A DNA stretch of 64,000 nucleotides from Gyromitra esculenta. Lineage: Eukaryota; Ascomycota; Pezizomycetes; Pezizales; Discinaceae. The stretch is from NCBI GenBank assembly GCA_038503075.1, contig JBCAML010000006.1, positions 186,001 to 250,000 on the forward strand, given 5' to 3'. This document shows, piece after piece, positions 1 through 12,300 of the stretch. The position numbers and the translations under genes were made by a program. Numbering within the stretch: the first letter of the stretch is position 1; each line of letters starts with the position of its first letter. Under the pieces are notes generated by a model that was not told the DNA's origin, did no database searches, and saw nothing but the letters and a program-made list of their open reading frames with translations.

Positions 1-3000
1 ATGACTTGTTGTAGCACACATCAAAAACTACACCTCAAAACATCTACCATGCAGCCTGGCGAGAGAGTAGTTACGTATATATGTACTGTATACTCTAGAT
101 TTCTCTACCTATAGCCAGGTAATGAGTTCTAGCTTTGTAATTAACCTTTAGAACTCAGATGCAAAAATACCCATCATGTATTTCCCAAATTACCGGCAAA
201 GAGGAAGAGTCGAGCCCGAGAGAGCGAGAGAGCGAGAGATTCAGTAGAAAAAATTACGTTTATGTTCTCTCAGCGTATGCGCAGGTACTTTGGTTTAGGG
301 CATTTTATGAGCGCAGAGATGCCCAGTATGAAATCTACATGTAGCTATACATTAGTCTCGTCTATACATAGCTGCACAGAGGCGAAAGTAAAGTCCGATC
401 AAAGTATTTGTTTAACATATTAGGCATCGAGTCTAAACTAATCTTGGCAAGAACACATACGAAACATCAGAAGATCCGACATACCAAAATAACGAAGTGA
501 AATTAACTGCAGACAGCCGAATATCACATGGTTATCCAAACAGGTAGGAAAGTTTTCTCAATCTTGGCTTGGAGAGATGTGTTATCTAAGTGCACGTGCA
601 CACGCATGCGGGGATGTGTTATACTGGGCGTAATGAAACGCCTTCTCCTCAATATCTATAGCTACATGCGTTATCTATCTGAGAATGTGTCACTGTCTGA
701 GCCCCATCAAACCTGTATAATTCCACAATACTTTCTATTTACCTAACTGCATATAGTCACTACTCAAATAGTCGCTAGCTTAAAACATTCGAAAGTGGCT
801 TGGCTCCTGCCAAAAGAGTATTCATCTCCCTGCATCTCCCTAAGTCTGAACTACTGTACGTACTACCATCTTGAAGCCTTAACCTTAGCATACGACGAAC
901 ACATCGCCGCCATCGAAGGAAGGAACTTAAGTTAAAAAGTTCCCGCGCGGTACCATTATTACATTTACTATCTGGGCGTCTCTCTAATTGACAAAAAATT
1001 TAGCAAAATTTAGCCATCATCAATCCAAATAATGCCTCAAAATTAAAAGTCCACCAACTCTAGAGGGAAAAAAGAATCAGTAATCTAATCTAACGTTTCA
1101 TAAACATAGCTGCCTTTTTCTGGAGCTATGGAAAGCCTAGAGAAGAGCTTGGGAAAACCTGTGTATAGACCGCGAGAGCTGGGGCTTAGCTGCAACCATA
1201 CACAACTCAAAAGTCTGATCTTTTAACGGCATACTTATTTTATTTATGCTATTTGAGATTAGAGGTCTCTAGAAATTCTAAAAATATAGATATATTGTGT
1301 GCACAAGGTTTAGTGTAGACTACTTTTTGTTCGTTATAACTACACTCTACAGCTAGCTAAATTTCTTAAGAAACGATAATCGTACTAATAAAGCTCTGTA
1401 TCTTTTTACAGGATTCAGAAAAGTGTGGTTGTGTCGGAATAAAACTCGGATTTTGGCTGTAAAAAGTGCAAAGTGGAACGTGCAATCCGTCATCATGTTT
1501 TGGCAGAAAATTTAGGGACTCCTATAAAGGGAGAGTATATGCTCATGTAGCCAGTACTAGGGGTAGGGGTGTGGAGATGGAACGCCAGGGTTTTCCGTTC
1601 TGTGAGGTCACCGTAGGAATAATGTGAGACCTGTACCATCTTCATACCCCTACCCCTAGTATATTGTCAGTCACGTGACGAATTTGACCAATCAAACCCG
1701 AATCCCCCGCCCATTAGTCAGCCCTTGACCAACATTAATTCTGGCGACATGAGTATACAAAAGGACTTTAAGTTAGAAGTAGCGGTGATAGAGATATATG
1801 GACTGAAAGATTAACTTTTCTGTAGTTTTGTGAGTGGCTTGGCATGATCGGTAAGACAAAAAGGCGCGTGTTCCATAGCGAAACTTGATTGAACTACATT
1901 TATCCGTTCGCGCGCTATAATCGACACAGCATAAAGATTTCCTTGATTATTTTCTTCGAATTTTTCCCTCCAGAATCGGTGGACTTCCAGCTTCGAGGTG
2001 CTATCCGGTAGCTAACTCGAAATCGCGCACATCCTTGCCCATACACAATCTCTCACCAAGATAAATAACTTCGCTGGTACCCTATGGTCAGTAACAGTTT
2101 GCGTTTCACTCTTTTTACTTTGATTCAGATCTTAGTGTCACTTTCCGTAGTACACTTAATTTTACTTTTATTCAAATTCTATTAGCTATAGCTATATATA
2201 GGATAATATCGTAAGTTCTTTCTCCTTGGTTATACTACTGAGCCTTGCACAAAGTATCTTGCAGCCTCCGGTATATATTACTACTTAGATTTCACCTGTT
2301 CAGTCTAATATTAGTCACTCTTCTCTTATATTTCCTATCAGCCCCTGGCCCCTTGAAGTATGTCATAGAAAATGTTAAAATACTGTAGATGGCTGGTATT
2401 AGTCGGGGACCTGAGTCAGAGGAGGGAATTCACGTATTTTTTTTCTTCCATTAGCTAACTATGGAATTTTTGAGTTACCTTTATTTAGTTTACGAGTATA
2501 GCACAAAGTAAATATGTATGGTTTCAATCATTTAGGTCTTCAGGCCGCCATACCCCTCGCCAACCTAGACCCCGCAATCCATACGGCTTACTTGCCTTTC
2601 GTGTATCCAGCTCCTCAGCTATCATGCTACAGCCTTGGCCAATACAGTTCAATTAGCAAACTCGGAGGGCGTTGGGATCACCTAGGATTCTACGGAGCCG
2701 TATCTAAACAGGAAGCTCACCACCACCTAGACTCACTCTTGGAACGATACACACATGTATCTCCCCGCGCCATGTGTACCTACCACCTACCCAATTGGGG
2801 TGGTAAAGAATCCATGTGAGAGAGGGTGAAACTATATCTAAACTAAAATTATATCTCTTCTAGTTCATGCACAACTCACCGGTATCAGTAGCTCCCATAG
2901 AACTGCGCGCGCCATACATGTTATTCTTTAACCCCGCCCCCTATATTGGGTTTGTGCATATACGCTGTGATAGCGATACGTATACATGTAGTGATACATT

Positions 3001-4860
3001 GACAAAAACAGGATTTCATACCCGCGTGGCTCGTTAGAGAATTACACAAAGAGCTAGGGGAAAGTTGAGACGATATATACCCGTCTCCCCACTAGGTATC
3101 TGTATAGCGAGTGAGTTCTTATGAAGGAATATGAGCTTAAGCTGCAATGTTTGGTAGCACAGCATGCGGTGTGCATGTAAGCGGGAAGACAAGCCCACGT
3201 GGAGAATACATCCTAGGAAACTGAAAGAAATCTCCTGTATTAATATTTATTTCAAGAATCGAAGGATGCAGAAGTTCCTATATAAGCTTAGAAACCCGAC
3301 AAGGCCTAGATGCTCTACGGATACATGTACATACCTATACAGCATAAGCTACAGTCATTAACATAGGGTAATTTCTTTTGCCGAACAAGTCTGACGGCGT
3401 TTCGAATCAATCAAAATTTCTAGATCTAGGGCGGTCCCGATTTACAATGACTTTTTTCTTTTCAACTGGCGCATTACCGAATTTTGAATTGTAGCCTCTT
3501 TTTTACGCTGTGAGACTCTAACTCCGACTGCCTTCCTGATAGGGCTTAGGGCTTACGGTCGTTGTTGAGAGTTAATTGCAGAGAGGTAGAGAGGTAAGGA
3601 TAAAAAAAATCCTATCTTTTGAAATTAATTAGCATTCTGAGTATCACCATCTTAACTTTATAAGCTGATGGTCTACCGTTAGTATCCGACTAAGACCTAC
3701 AACTCGGTCAGATAGATCCAGACCTCATCTGAAAACCACGAAAGTAGCCCATGCACAGTTATATCGGCAGTGCTCTCCACGAAGTGGGGATCTAGGCTCG
3801 AAAAAGGTTCAGATCGTGAGTACCTATGTCAGCTTGGAAATTTCGAGCTGGGCTCGAGCCTGTGAAGGCCAAGGTTGCTCGTGATTCACAAACTCAAAAT
3901 CCGAATTAGGTGCTAGTCAAAGACACAGTACCGGGAAGGGGAGTGAAATTGATACGTACGGTATTCGTACGTCATTCTCATGGATGCGGGAGGATCTCGG
4001 CAGTGCTACGGAGTTTTCAAAGGTAATACAGTAGTCATCCTGACTTATTCCTGAGCTTTCTAACGATACGGTACCAAAAATGCCTCACTTTCTGGTACTG
4101 TAGTTATGACAAAAACAAGGCTGGCTGAGGATGTAAATATCCTGGAAAAAAAAAGCCATATGCATACCCAGATCTCACTATGTACGAAAATTTCAACCAC
4201 CATATACAGTACTTTGATCCATCTATCCAAACGCCTAACCTCGTGTCATTCTCACTCGTAAACCGCATATATCGGACAGGTTTATAAGCCCAACTTAATC
4301 CTGTCACAATTAGAACCCAGTCTCAAACTAGTTTAAGCTCATGAGATCTACCACGGGCTTGAAGCGTTCGAACCTACAATCCGAATGTAAACCCACTAGC
4401 CAGCCAGCCGGCTCGGCTCGTCGAGCCCACACTATCATAGCATAAACACACTATGAATGTGGTACTCTAAGTGCCCGAATCGAAATACCGTGGAACTCGG
4501 AGGGGAACCGTCGCTTGTAATTGCAAAACTAGAGTTTTTTTTTATAGAACTAGGTATAACATGAATAGTGAGCCTGGAGCTAGACCCAGAACGAACTGGA
4601 GTAGTCACGCATTACGTGCTATTTATTTACACTAGAGTTAGCGTATTTTTTGAGAGTTGGATCAATGATCAAACCTCCAATTTCTTCAAGCCAGCGCACG
4701 TGAATCTCAGAGAGCCGGATATATATATATAACGATATACATAAAATTCTATTTATCCAGACAAACCTTCTACCAGCAAGGAAACAAAGCACATAAGGAC
4801 AGCAATAAAGTAGCAAATCAAACCCCCTCCCTCCCTCCCCCGATCCCAAAATCGATATAT
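1..4860. other. Gene-free A+T-rich spacer
   Basis: No reading frame here looks protein-like by composition or by recognisable motif. The stretch holds one small TIR element (described separately at 1555-1661), a promoter-like block near 1670-1740, and three copies of the palindrome TACATGTA (336, 2983, 3322). The 101-codon frame at 2514-2819 shows no recognisable domain and was not called. Confidence 0.6.
1555..1661. mobile_element. MITE-like TIR element, 107 bp
   Basis: Two inverted arms of about 28 nt face each other across about 50 bp. The left arm starts TACTAGGGGTAGGGGTG and the reverse complement of the right arm starts TACTAGGGGTAGGGGTA. The arms differ at only a few positions, mostly G/A transitions. 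The outermost dinucleotide on both sides is TA (1555-1556 and 1660-1661), as expected for a TA target duplication of Tc1/mariner-type elements. There is no coding capacity, so this would be a non-autonomous element. No second copy was seen in the window. Confidence 0.7.
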
Positions 4861-4897
4861 AACTTTGTTCTAAACGCCTCTCTGAACACTACACGGA

Positions 4898-6455
4898 CTA
4901 TACAGGCCCTCTCTCGATCCTTTCATACCCTTCAATCGTTCTCTCCTTCTCCAGCACCCACATAGGCCTCCCCCACCCGAACACGACAAAAAATGCCCAT
5001 TTCCACCAGAACGGATTGATAGCGATGCACTCGAAAAACCACCACAGAAGCTCACCGTACGTGAAAAAGTCAAATGCCGGCGTCGGACTCCTGCTCTTCA
5101 GGAACTCTGTAAAGCCGATCCACAGCCTCATCGCCGCGTCTGGCGGGCGCGTCAGCGGATCGCTCAGGAACATCAGCAGGATGCGCGTGTAGACGCCGAT
5201 ATGGAAATGGCCGACGGTGCCGATCGCGTTGACGTAGGTGCAGTTGTTCGCGCACACGTTGACATGTCCGGGCGGGAACGTCTGCAGGTACCAGTTTGGA
5301 GGAGCGTACGGCTCCTCAAACACCTCGTCCGGGAGGAAGTTGAGGGACGGCCGTTTGAAGCCGGTTGCGAACACGATGATGTCGCCTGCAACGAAGGTTT
5401 CTTTTCCGGGACCGCCCTTGGGGACGCCCTGCGCGCGGAGGCTGTAGGAGAGGCCCTTGTTGGTGATTTCGTTGATGTCGCCGCGGAGCCACCGCGCTTT
5501 GCCGGAGCGGATCTGGTTGAGGACTTGGTCATTCACCATCGACGTGGATTCCCAGACCCCCTCGCCACCGGGAGGAGGGGCGAGGTCGGAGAGTTCGCGG
5601 TAGAAGAAGCGGCGGAGGAAGAACTCGGGGATCCAGGAAATGCATGTTTCGGCGCCAAAGACGTTGAGACTGAGGAGAACATCAATGGCAGGGTTGCGGG
5701 GGATGATCCATTTATCGGACTAGACTAGAGAGTTACCGCCGTGTTATCAGGTAATAAGGGAGAGATCCAGAGGGACACACCCGGGCGAGGAGATTAACAG
5801 TTTTGGCGCCATTGCCGGCGGCGTATTCGAGGACCTCGACAGCACTGGCGCCGCCGCCGATGGCGATTACGTTTTTCTGATTCATATCAACTCCATCTAA
5901 CTGCGACGAATGCACGATCTTCCCCTCAAACCGCTCTTGCCCCAGGACATGCGGGATCTTTGGATCTCCGCACGTACCGACAGCAGCAACAATACCATCG
6001 AATTTCCAGTCCTCGTTCCCGTCAACGATCCACTTTCCATCCTTCAGCTTGCGCACCTCCGTCACTTTGGTGTTGAAACGTGTTTTTTCCTCCAACCCAT
6101 ATCGCCACCACACGCCCTCGATCTGATGCACAATCGCTTCTCGTTTTGGATACTCGCCCGTAGAGTAGTTCACCGATGGGTGGAAGCGGTACATAATGCT
6201 GTGGATTTGAAGGCCAGAGGTGTGGTTCACGCGCGACCAAATGCCGCCGATTTTGTCGCTGGCTTCGAATATGACAACACCGGAGCCATGGGAGACGCAG
6301 TGGGCAGCTGTAGATATGCCAGTGAGTCCAGCACCGATGATTGCGACCCGCGGGCCTGTGAGCGGGGTATCGGGGCGGGGCGCTTTAGGGGAGAAGATGG
6401 TGATGATTAGACGCTAAAGAAGATCATAAAGGTAGAGAACTGGGTTGAAGGCCAT
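4898..6455 (-). CDS. Flavin-containing monooxygenase-like protein (5' end problematic)
   Basis: Predicted FAD/NADPH-dependent monooxygenase of the FMO-like family. Exons are 5781-6455 (or shorter) and 4898-5719, with a 61-bp GT-AG intron at 5720-5780, phase 0. The frame encodes the FAD motif GAGLTG, the fingerprint FEGKIVHSSQ (FxGxxxH), a second nucleotide site GGGASAVE and a C-terminal ATGF motif (FATGFKRP). A very hydrophobic, Trp/Phe-rich C-terminus precedes the TAG at 4898-4900. Length would be about 498 aa, normal for the family. The problem is an in-frame TAG at 6414-6416, codon 14 after the ATG at 6453-6455. Starting at the next Met (6228-6230) would lose the FAD site. One repair is an intron directly after an upstream ATG (6556-6558), running 6414-6555 and ending at that TAG, giving an N-terminus starting MRLIITIF. 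Otherwise the gene is null or read through. The substrate cannot be told. Confidence 0.8.
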
Positions 6456-6586
6456 GATAGCGGCGGTGGGGGCTCAAACGAATGGGCCTGGGGACGGGGG
6501 GCATATTCTTGGGGGTTGATCTTGTTTATCTAGAGGACGCTTCCGCTGTATGTACCATATTCCGAGGAATCTCGACTTTCACATGA

Positions 6587-6624
6587 AGTTGCTGTTGCTG
6601 TTGCTGTTGCTGTTGCCGTTGCTG
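6587..6624. repeat. Imperfect TTGCTG hexamer microsatellite
   Basis: About six imperfect units of TTGCTG/TTGCCG lie just upstream of the monooxygenase gene. In one minus-strand frame they would read as a short poly-Gln tract, in another as Asn-Ser repeats. They probably lie in the 5' leader of the monooxygenase transcript. Confidence 0.7.
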
Positions 6625-7765
6625 GTTGTTTGCGACGTCATTGCCGCCAAGACCATCCTGTGGGCCAATCCGTGCTCTTTCTTTCCTGCTTGGCAGGGAT
6701 ATTAGACACCGCAATTGATCTCATCAACTCTCAAGGTAACGGCTGATCGCCTGATTGCACCAGTAGGAGGCTGCTAATTCCTTCATACAAGAGTTAACTG
6801 TGTATCGATGAGAGATGCCAGACACGTTCGAGTGAGCTGCTCATAAAACGAGCAAAACCCGTTCCACTGTCGTAGAGCTCACTTGTTCTCGCGCTCTCCA
6901 GAACTGTACATCGACTACAGTAGTTGCTTGTACCATAGAAGCCCCGGGGGGGGCATCACTCAACTAAGGGAGTCCAGAAGATTGTTGTGGATATAGCTAG
7001 CACAGGAGAAGTTGTCGGGAGGTCTGGTCCATCCACCAGTCTTTCGTTGCACGTCACAAACGTGAAATATATGCGAGTGCTGGTGTGTGATTGTAGCATG
7101 TCATGATCAACAGCGAAAAAAAATCTAGAATTGCGCTGTACCAATGCGGCCCAAAAAAATCACGGGCTATTTTCAATTTGGAATATCCAAGACTTCCGAG
7201 ACCCATTTTATCTAATCGCCGTGTATCCCCTTGCATTCCATGTATGCCGCCATGCCACATCCCGTCAACGCACCTCAGTGCCGGATGTCTAAGACCTCTT
7301 TGACAGCACGGGTTTGACTGTGGCAATGCAGCTAGGGATCCCCAGCTGTCTCGGGTCGCTAATTCGGCCCCACAATCTAACGAAAAGACGGAGAGGAAAA
7401 GAAGAAGAAAACTACCAATTTAATACTGGTTCCAACCGTGACTATAATTTGGTCATGGACAGCGCATATGCGTGACAACCCATCTCAGGACCAATCAAAA
7501 TTTATTTTGTGCGGCACGCTAGCTAGAGTAAGTTTCCAACATTGGAGAAAAAGCAGTCCTCCTCTGGGAAGCTGGTTCCAATTAACACGCAGCCTATAGC
7601 TTTTTTTTTCCTATTTAACAGCCGGTCATCAGGAATTTGCGTCGACCTGATATTTACTTTCTCTACCTCTACGGTATAACTACTGCTGCCTTCCCTGCGA
7701 TATATAGCTTTCGAAATATTCTACACCATCGTGAATTAGCAGCCCCTTCATCCTGAACAGCAAAC
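6625..7765. other. Intergenic region between divergent genes
   Basis: This is the shared upstream region of the monooxygenase gene (minus) and the CAP gene (plus). Overlapping short frames at 6956-7330 show no recognisable motif. A pyrimidine-rich leader with TATTTAACA near 7612 precedes the CAP start codon. Nothing else was seen. Confidence 0.5.
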
Positions 7766-8686
7766 ATGTGGTCAAAACCGCATCTCAAGACTCTCTCCAC
7801 CATCACCTCCCTCATTGGTCTCTTCGCAGCCACTTCCTCCGCCCAGGGACGCGAAAACATCGGATACGGTGTCCTCGACCCAAAACTGACTGGCATCAGG
7901 CCTGGATACAACCCAGACCAGGTAAACTACTGGGCTCCAAACTCCCCGAGCTACGTGGACTCGAATCTGTTCGAGCAGCAGATGGTCGATCTCCACAATC
8001 GATACCGGAGTGAGCACGGCGTGTACCCCGTGGCGTGGGATCCAAGGCTGGTCGAGACCGCGCAACAGCTCGTAGACACTTGTGTCTACGGACACTCGGT
8101 GGGTTACCACCTCTTTTTCCCACCACCTCCCCATTTAGTAGTAGAACACATAAGATACCAATATTCTTTTTTTTTTTGCTCAGAAACTGATATAACGGGA
8201 TACACACCATACTAACAAGATTCCAGGCCGCGATGCAAGACAACAACACGCCCTACGGCGAAAACATCTACTTCGGCTACGAGACCGTGACCGCCGGCGT
8301 CGAAAGATGGGGCGAAGAGCGCATCGAGTACGCGCAGGTGGGATTCAACCACCCGGAGTACGACCACGCCCTGCTGCACTTCACGCAGATGGTCTGGAAG
8401 AAGACCAACACCATCGGGTGTGCGCGCAAGAAGTGTATCGCGGACCAGAATGGCGGCGGACAAGTCCAGGAGCTTTGGTATGTACTCTGTGTTCTGTGTT
8501 CCTACCATGCATCTCTCCTTCTAGACGTTGGGGGGGAGGGGGGAGGGGGGTTTTTCTTCCTTGTTAACTCATGTGGATATACACATATATAGGTACGTTG
8601 CATGCCACTACTACAACCGTGGGAACTACTGGGGAGAATACGAGGCGAACGTATTCCCGCAAGGTACACCGGTAGGGTCGCGGTAA
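7766..8686 (+). CDS. Secreted CAP/PR-1-like (SCP domain, Pry-type) protein
   Basis: Three exons: 7766-8098, 8227-8477 and 8593-8686. Introns are 128 and 115 bp with GTGGGT/CCAG and GTATGT/ATAG borders, giving 225 aa. The N-terminus is a signal peptide ending near TSSAQG. The CAP domain follows: LHNRYRSEHG, then VAWDPRLVETAQQ, then GENIYFGY, then the CAP1 signature HFTQMVWKKT with IGCARKKC, then the CAP2 signature YVACHYYNRGNYWG, which is only complete after the second splice. Fungal relatives (yeast Pry proteins) bind sterols and fatty acids outside the cell; that role is known for the family, not shown here. Length and Cys pattern are normal. The protein ends shortly after the domain, with no wall anchor. 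Confidence 0.93.
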
Positions 8687-8975
8687 GACCGGGGGCTTGG
8701 TACTATAGTAGGGATTGTGGGGTTGGGGTTGGGGTGGCTCTTTTTTTTTTTCTTCTTCCTTTCACTCTCTCTCTTTTCAATCTGGATCTCTTACTTCACT
8801 TTATATATTAGAGCTTTGGCTAGAGTTTTATTTTCACCCTTAGGACGGTTAGAGTGCTGTGGGTTAGGGCTACGTTTATTCGCTGGGCTTACTTCCTTTG
8901 TTACTTTTCGTGTATATGGTTTGGGTTTGAGGTTCAATTTACTGATTATACTTATGCTTTTGTATATGCCTTGCA
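8687..8975. other. 3' flank of CAP gene
   Basis: T-rich tract and A+T-rich sequence following the CAP stop codon, consistent with a 3' UTR and terminator region. No further feature seen. Confidence 0.4.
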
Positions 8976-9326
8976 TTAGTACTGAAGCCTTTCTGGGGGG
9001 ATAATATCGATATTGCGTTGTAATTGAGCCGGGGAGTTAAGTTTGGCTGATCGAACGCGGGTAACGCCAAAATGAATTCTACCTTTACAGCTAATATTTA
9101 GAGCACTTAGAGCGAGATTAAATACCCGAGATACTAGCTGGGCAACCAGCAACACAACGAGCGTGACCAACAACCAAAAAAACAATAACCCAACTACAGA
9201 AATTATGATTAGATATACAAAAAGCAGCAGTTTAAATCCATTTTCGACACGAATATCCTCAATTTTGGGCTGCAGCTTCGGTTGTGGATGCGGCGACATG
9301 TGGAAGGCGAGTTGTGATATATGCAA
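8976..9326 (-). CDS. Doubtful small single-pass membrane protein, 116 aa
   Basis: An uninterrupted frame, convergent with the CAP gene. It has a Pro/Gln/Lys-rich N-terminus (SPHPQPKLQPKIED) and then one very long hydrophobic stretch of about 38 residues (from LLLFVYLIII to VALLVAQL-like sequence), followed by a neutral tail. No family is recognised. The hydrophobic stretch could be accidental in T-rich DNA, and the start could equally be the Met at about residue 10. Transcript evidence would be needed to keep it. Confidence 0.25.
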   Translation of the reverse strand: MHISQLAFHMSPHPQPKLQPKIEDIRVENGFKLLLFVYLIIISVVGLLFFWLLVTLVVLLVAQLVSRVFNLALSALNISCKGRIHFGVTRVRSAKLNSPAQLQRNIDIIPPERLQY

Positions 9327-12300
9327 GACTACAAGGTTACATGCATTTCGAGTATTTAGTCTTACTGCAAGTGCTCACGATGACACTAATACATACTGCT
9401 AGCAAAGTCAATTTGCTAGGGGCATTAGCTATACGCCTACTTAGCGAACTGTCAACGAGTATAACCCCCCCTCGAGCTCCCCTCCTCCTGAAATCTTCAT
9501 CTCTTCACCTTTTCACTCATCACCATGCTTTACCCTTGATCTCTCATCTTTTCTCATCAGACCTCAGTCGTCCCATTGATGCTCATTCGATTTCTATCGT
9601 TAAAGTGGTAATGTCGTACGTCGTGAAGCCTCAGTGCCTACCCAATATTCCCCTCCTCGGTCAGTCCTTTTCAAGTCATGAGCTCGAAAAATTGGCTCCC
9701 GGAGGTGAGAAATACGAGTAAAATAGGTCACACTCAACTGGGGGCGCTATGTCAAGCGGGAATTGTTCACTAATTATCACTCGAGTTGGTTAGGTAGGAC
9801 TTGTTAGAACTATTAGTATTGTATCCTAATAGTGCTAAGAGTTTGGCCCTAGTAGGGCTTTGGTAGCCAGTCGGGTTTTGAGAGCCCGGCCTCTGAGTCC
9901 CTTCTATTGGCTGAGCTACTATATACGTATACAGTGCCAACTTTCGCCTATATCTCGTTCGGTCTTAAGGTTGAGTGCTGCTCGATCGTAGTCTAAAACA
10001 TCAGCAGGACTGGCTTTCGGAGGTATATAGAAACTAGAGGTTTAGTTTCTAGATTTAACTTGCGCTCAGGGATAAAATCGAGGTACATCCCCGTTTACCG
10101 GCTTTTCGGAACTTTGGCGTGCTGCACGAGCATCGGATCGCAAGGATAGGTTCGCATGTAGCGCAGCATGTATTCCATATTTTTGAACTTGGTCAATAAA
10201 CGCCAGGGGTTGTGCTGCAACCAGAGCTCAGAGTGGTAGAATTGTAGTTTATACTCGCCAATTGAACTAAATCTCATATCTGATACAATTATGTTTAAAG
10301 TAAGAGAATAACTAGTCTGTTGCCGATCACTGGTGTCTATGCATAGAGCTACCCTGGCATTCAGCCCTACAGGGCGTTTTCTATTCCTTATAATTACCAC
10401 CGCCCGATTTCAACGTAAAGCTGCAGCCGCCGAGTAGCAATATAGACATCGACCTGAATTAGCTAGCGCTCCATGTGTTTATCCCGTACCGGGATTCAGG
10501 AATCACAGTTCCTAGTAACAAATGACGATGCTCATCTCAGCACGAAATAATGGCGGGGTAGCTGGGAATAAACGACCAAACTTCTCAGCTACCAGCGTCT
10601 GATCCACCGAGAACTATTTGATGCAACCACAACTCGCTTCATGAATTCAGAATGATAAGCAATGATGGGCAAGATTCACTTAAACGTCGACGTCATCTGT
10701 ATCTGGCCGCGCCAATGTAAACCACTCCGATTAACTAATGCCTCAAGGAAAATCTCACCCTTTATTTACATCTGATGTATTCCCCCAAATCAGCCATAGC
10801 ATAGCTTGAATGACTCACCAAAACGCATGTTTGCCATTTGGTGGGGAATGATGTTCGCTCCAATGACCTCAAGTATGCTACAGCCTTAGCATCGATCGTG
10901 CTCTCGATCACCCCACTATCACCCCAGTATGAAACGACTACAATAACTATTTCCTAAATACATTATTTCCCGCAGATAGCTTAAAAAAGAAGGACATAAC
11001 CAAGTATGTGGCAGATTATACGTATAGCTACATGTAGTACACGTATAGTTTAAATTCAACAGGCACACATATCCTCCTAGCGAAATCCTCCCTTACTAGG
11101 TATTCTCTGATATGCAAGAATTGAAACAAGTATACAAACAATACATGCATGCTACAGCTCACTAGCTTAGCTTATGACTCATAGCACCAATATTTTATCC
11201 GATCACTAACTAGGTGTTGCTTCATGAACGATTGGCAGTTTAACTGTTAGTATGTAAGACTTTACATGTAGTACACCGATCACTGTAAATGTCGTTTTTT
11301 TTGAGCTTCCTAATGCGATGCCTTTGTCCCCATCTATCAGAATAAAGATCTGTCACAGATTCCGACGGAACATCTCACGTTGCAAGTTCACGCCTTCCTG
11401 GTTTCATGGATTTTCCAACGGCAGCAGCTTGCCGCGAACCGATGAGATGCAACCTGCATGAGCCCAAAACAATATACATTTATCCATGACATTGGCATAT
11501 AATCTTGCGTCAAATATTCGATACGGTCAATGCAGCCCCATGGACTGCTTCGTGGGGTCGGAGTGTTCACGTCTTGCTTCACAGGGATGATCATGATCAT
11601 GCGAGTAGAATCTTGCGGAGAAAGAAAAAATTTCCGCGGGTCGATTCGATTCTCACCAGGTTCTTGATTCTGCAGGGCTTTGGATATTCGAGCCAAGGGT
11701 TTTTTGTTTATTGTGTATCCGAATCTCGCTTCTGCTATACATACATGTATGCTTGTGGCTGCACGACAGGTCACGATTTACGGGTACAGACAGACAGACC
11801 ATAGATAGATGCTCTAGTAAGCAGTTTAAAAGTATATTAACTCCTCCATCCTTGTGTGTGTGCTAAGCCCTCTTGACTTCACTATTATATTCTCTTGATG
11901 GAAAGCACTGGCAGATATAATAGAGGTCTTAGATGTCGTTAGCCAGCCCTAAGGTCGAGAATTGATCGAAAGATATGCATGTTATAAAATCTAAACCCTA
12001 TAACTAGTAGATCGCCTCCTCAACGTTTCAGCCCACTCGGGTAAAAACCCACAATAATTATCGGTCGTCCTCCGATTCTCTACGTATCATATATAAGGCG
12101 ATTAGAACCGAATGTCGTATGAGATGGCATTCGTATTTCTTGGCTCGCCGGCATCGACAGACAGAAGGGATATCCAGGGTGCTAGTGATATCGAATAGCG
12201 AACACGCAGTAGCAGTTGCCCGTTTAGAGAGCTCTAATAATCTGCATTACTAGTTTAGCTTAGCAAGCTGTTTCCCCGCAGTTTAGTAATTAGCCGTTAG

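Noticed and set aside
2514..2819. 101-codon plus frame in the left spacer
   Set aside because: No domain, no plausible exon partners, isolated in A+T-rich DNA.
9284..9721. 145-codon plus frame ending in a 36-codon ATG frame at 9610
   Set aside because: No motif and no supporting splice partner; pyrimidine-rich leader-like sequence only.
10095..10400. 101-codon minus frame with protein-like composition (FKNMEYMLRYMRTYP)
   Set aside because: No recognisable family, no adjoining exons found; too little to call a gene or remnant.
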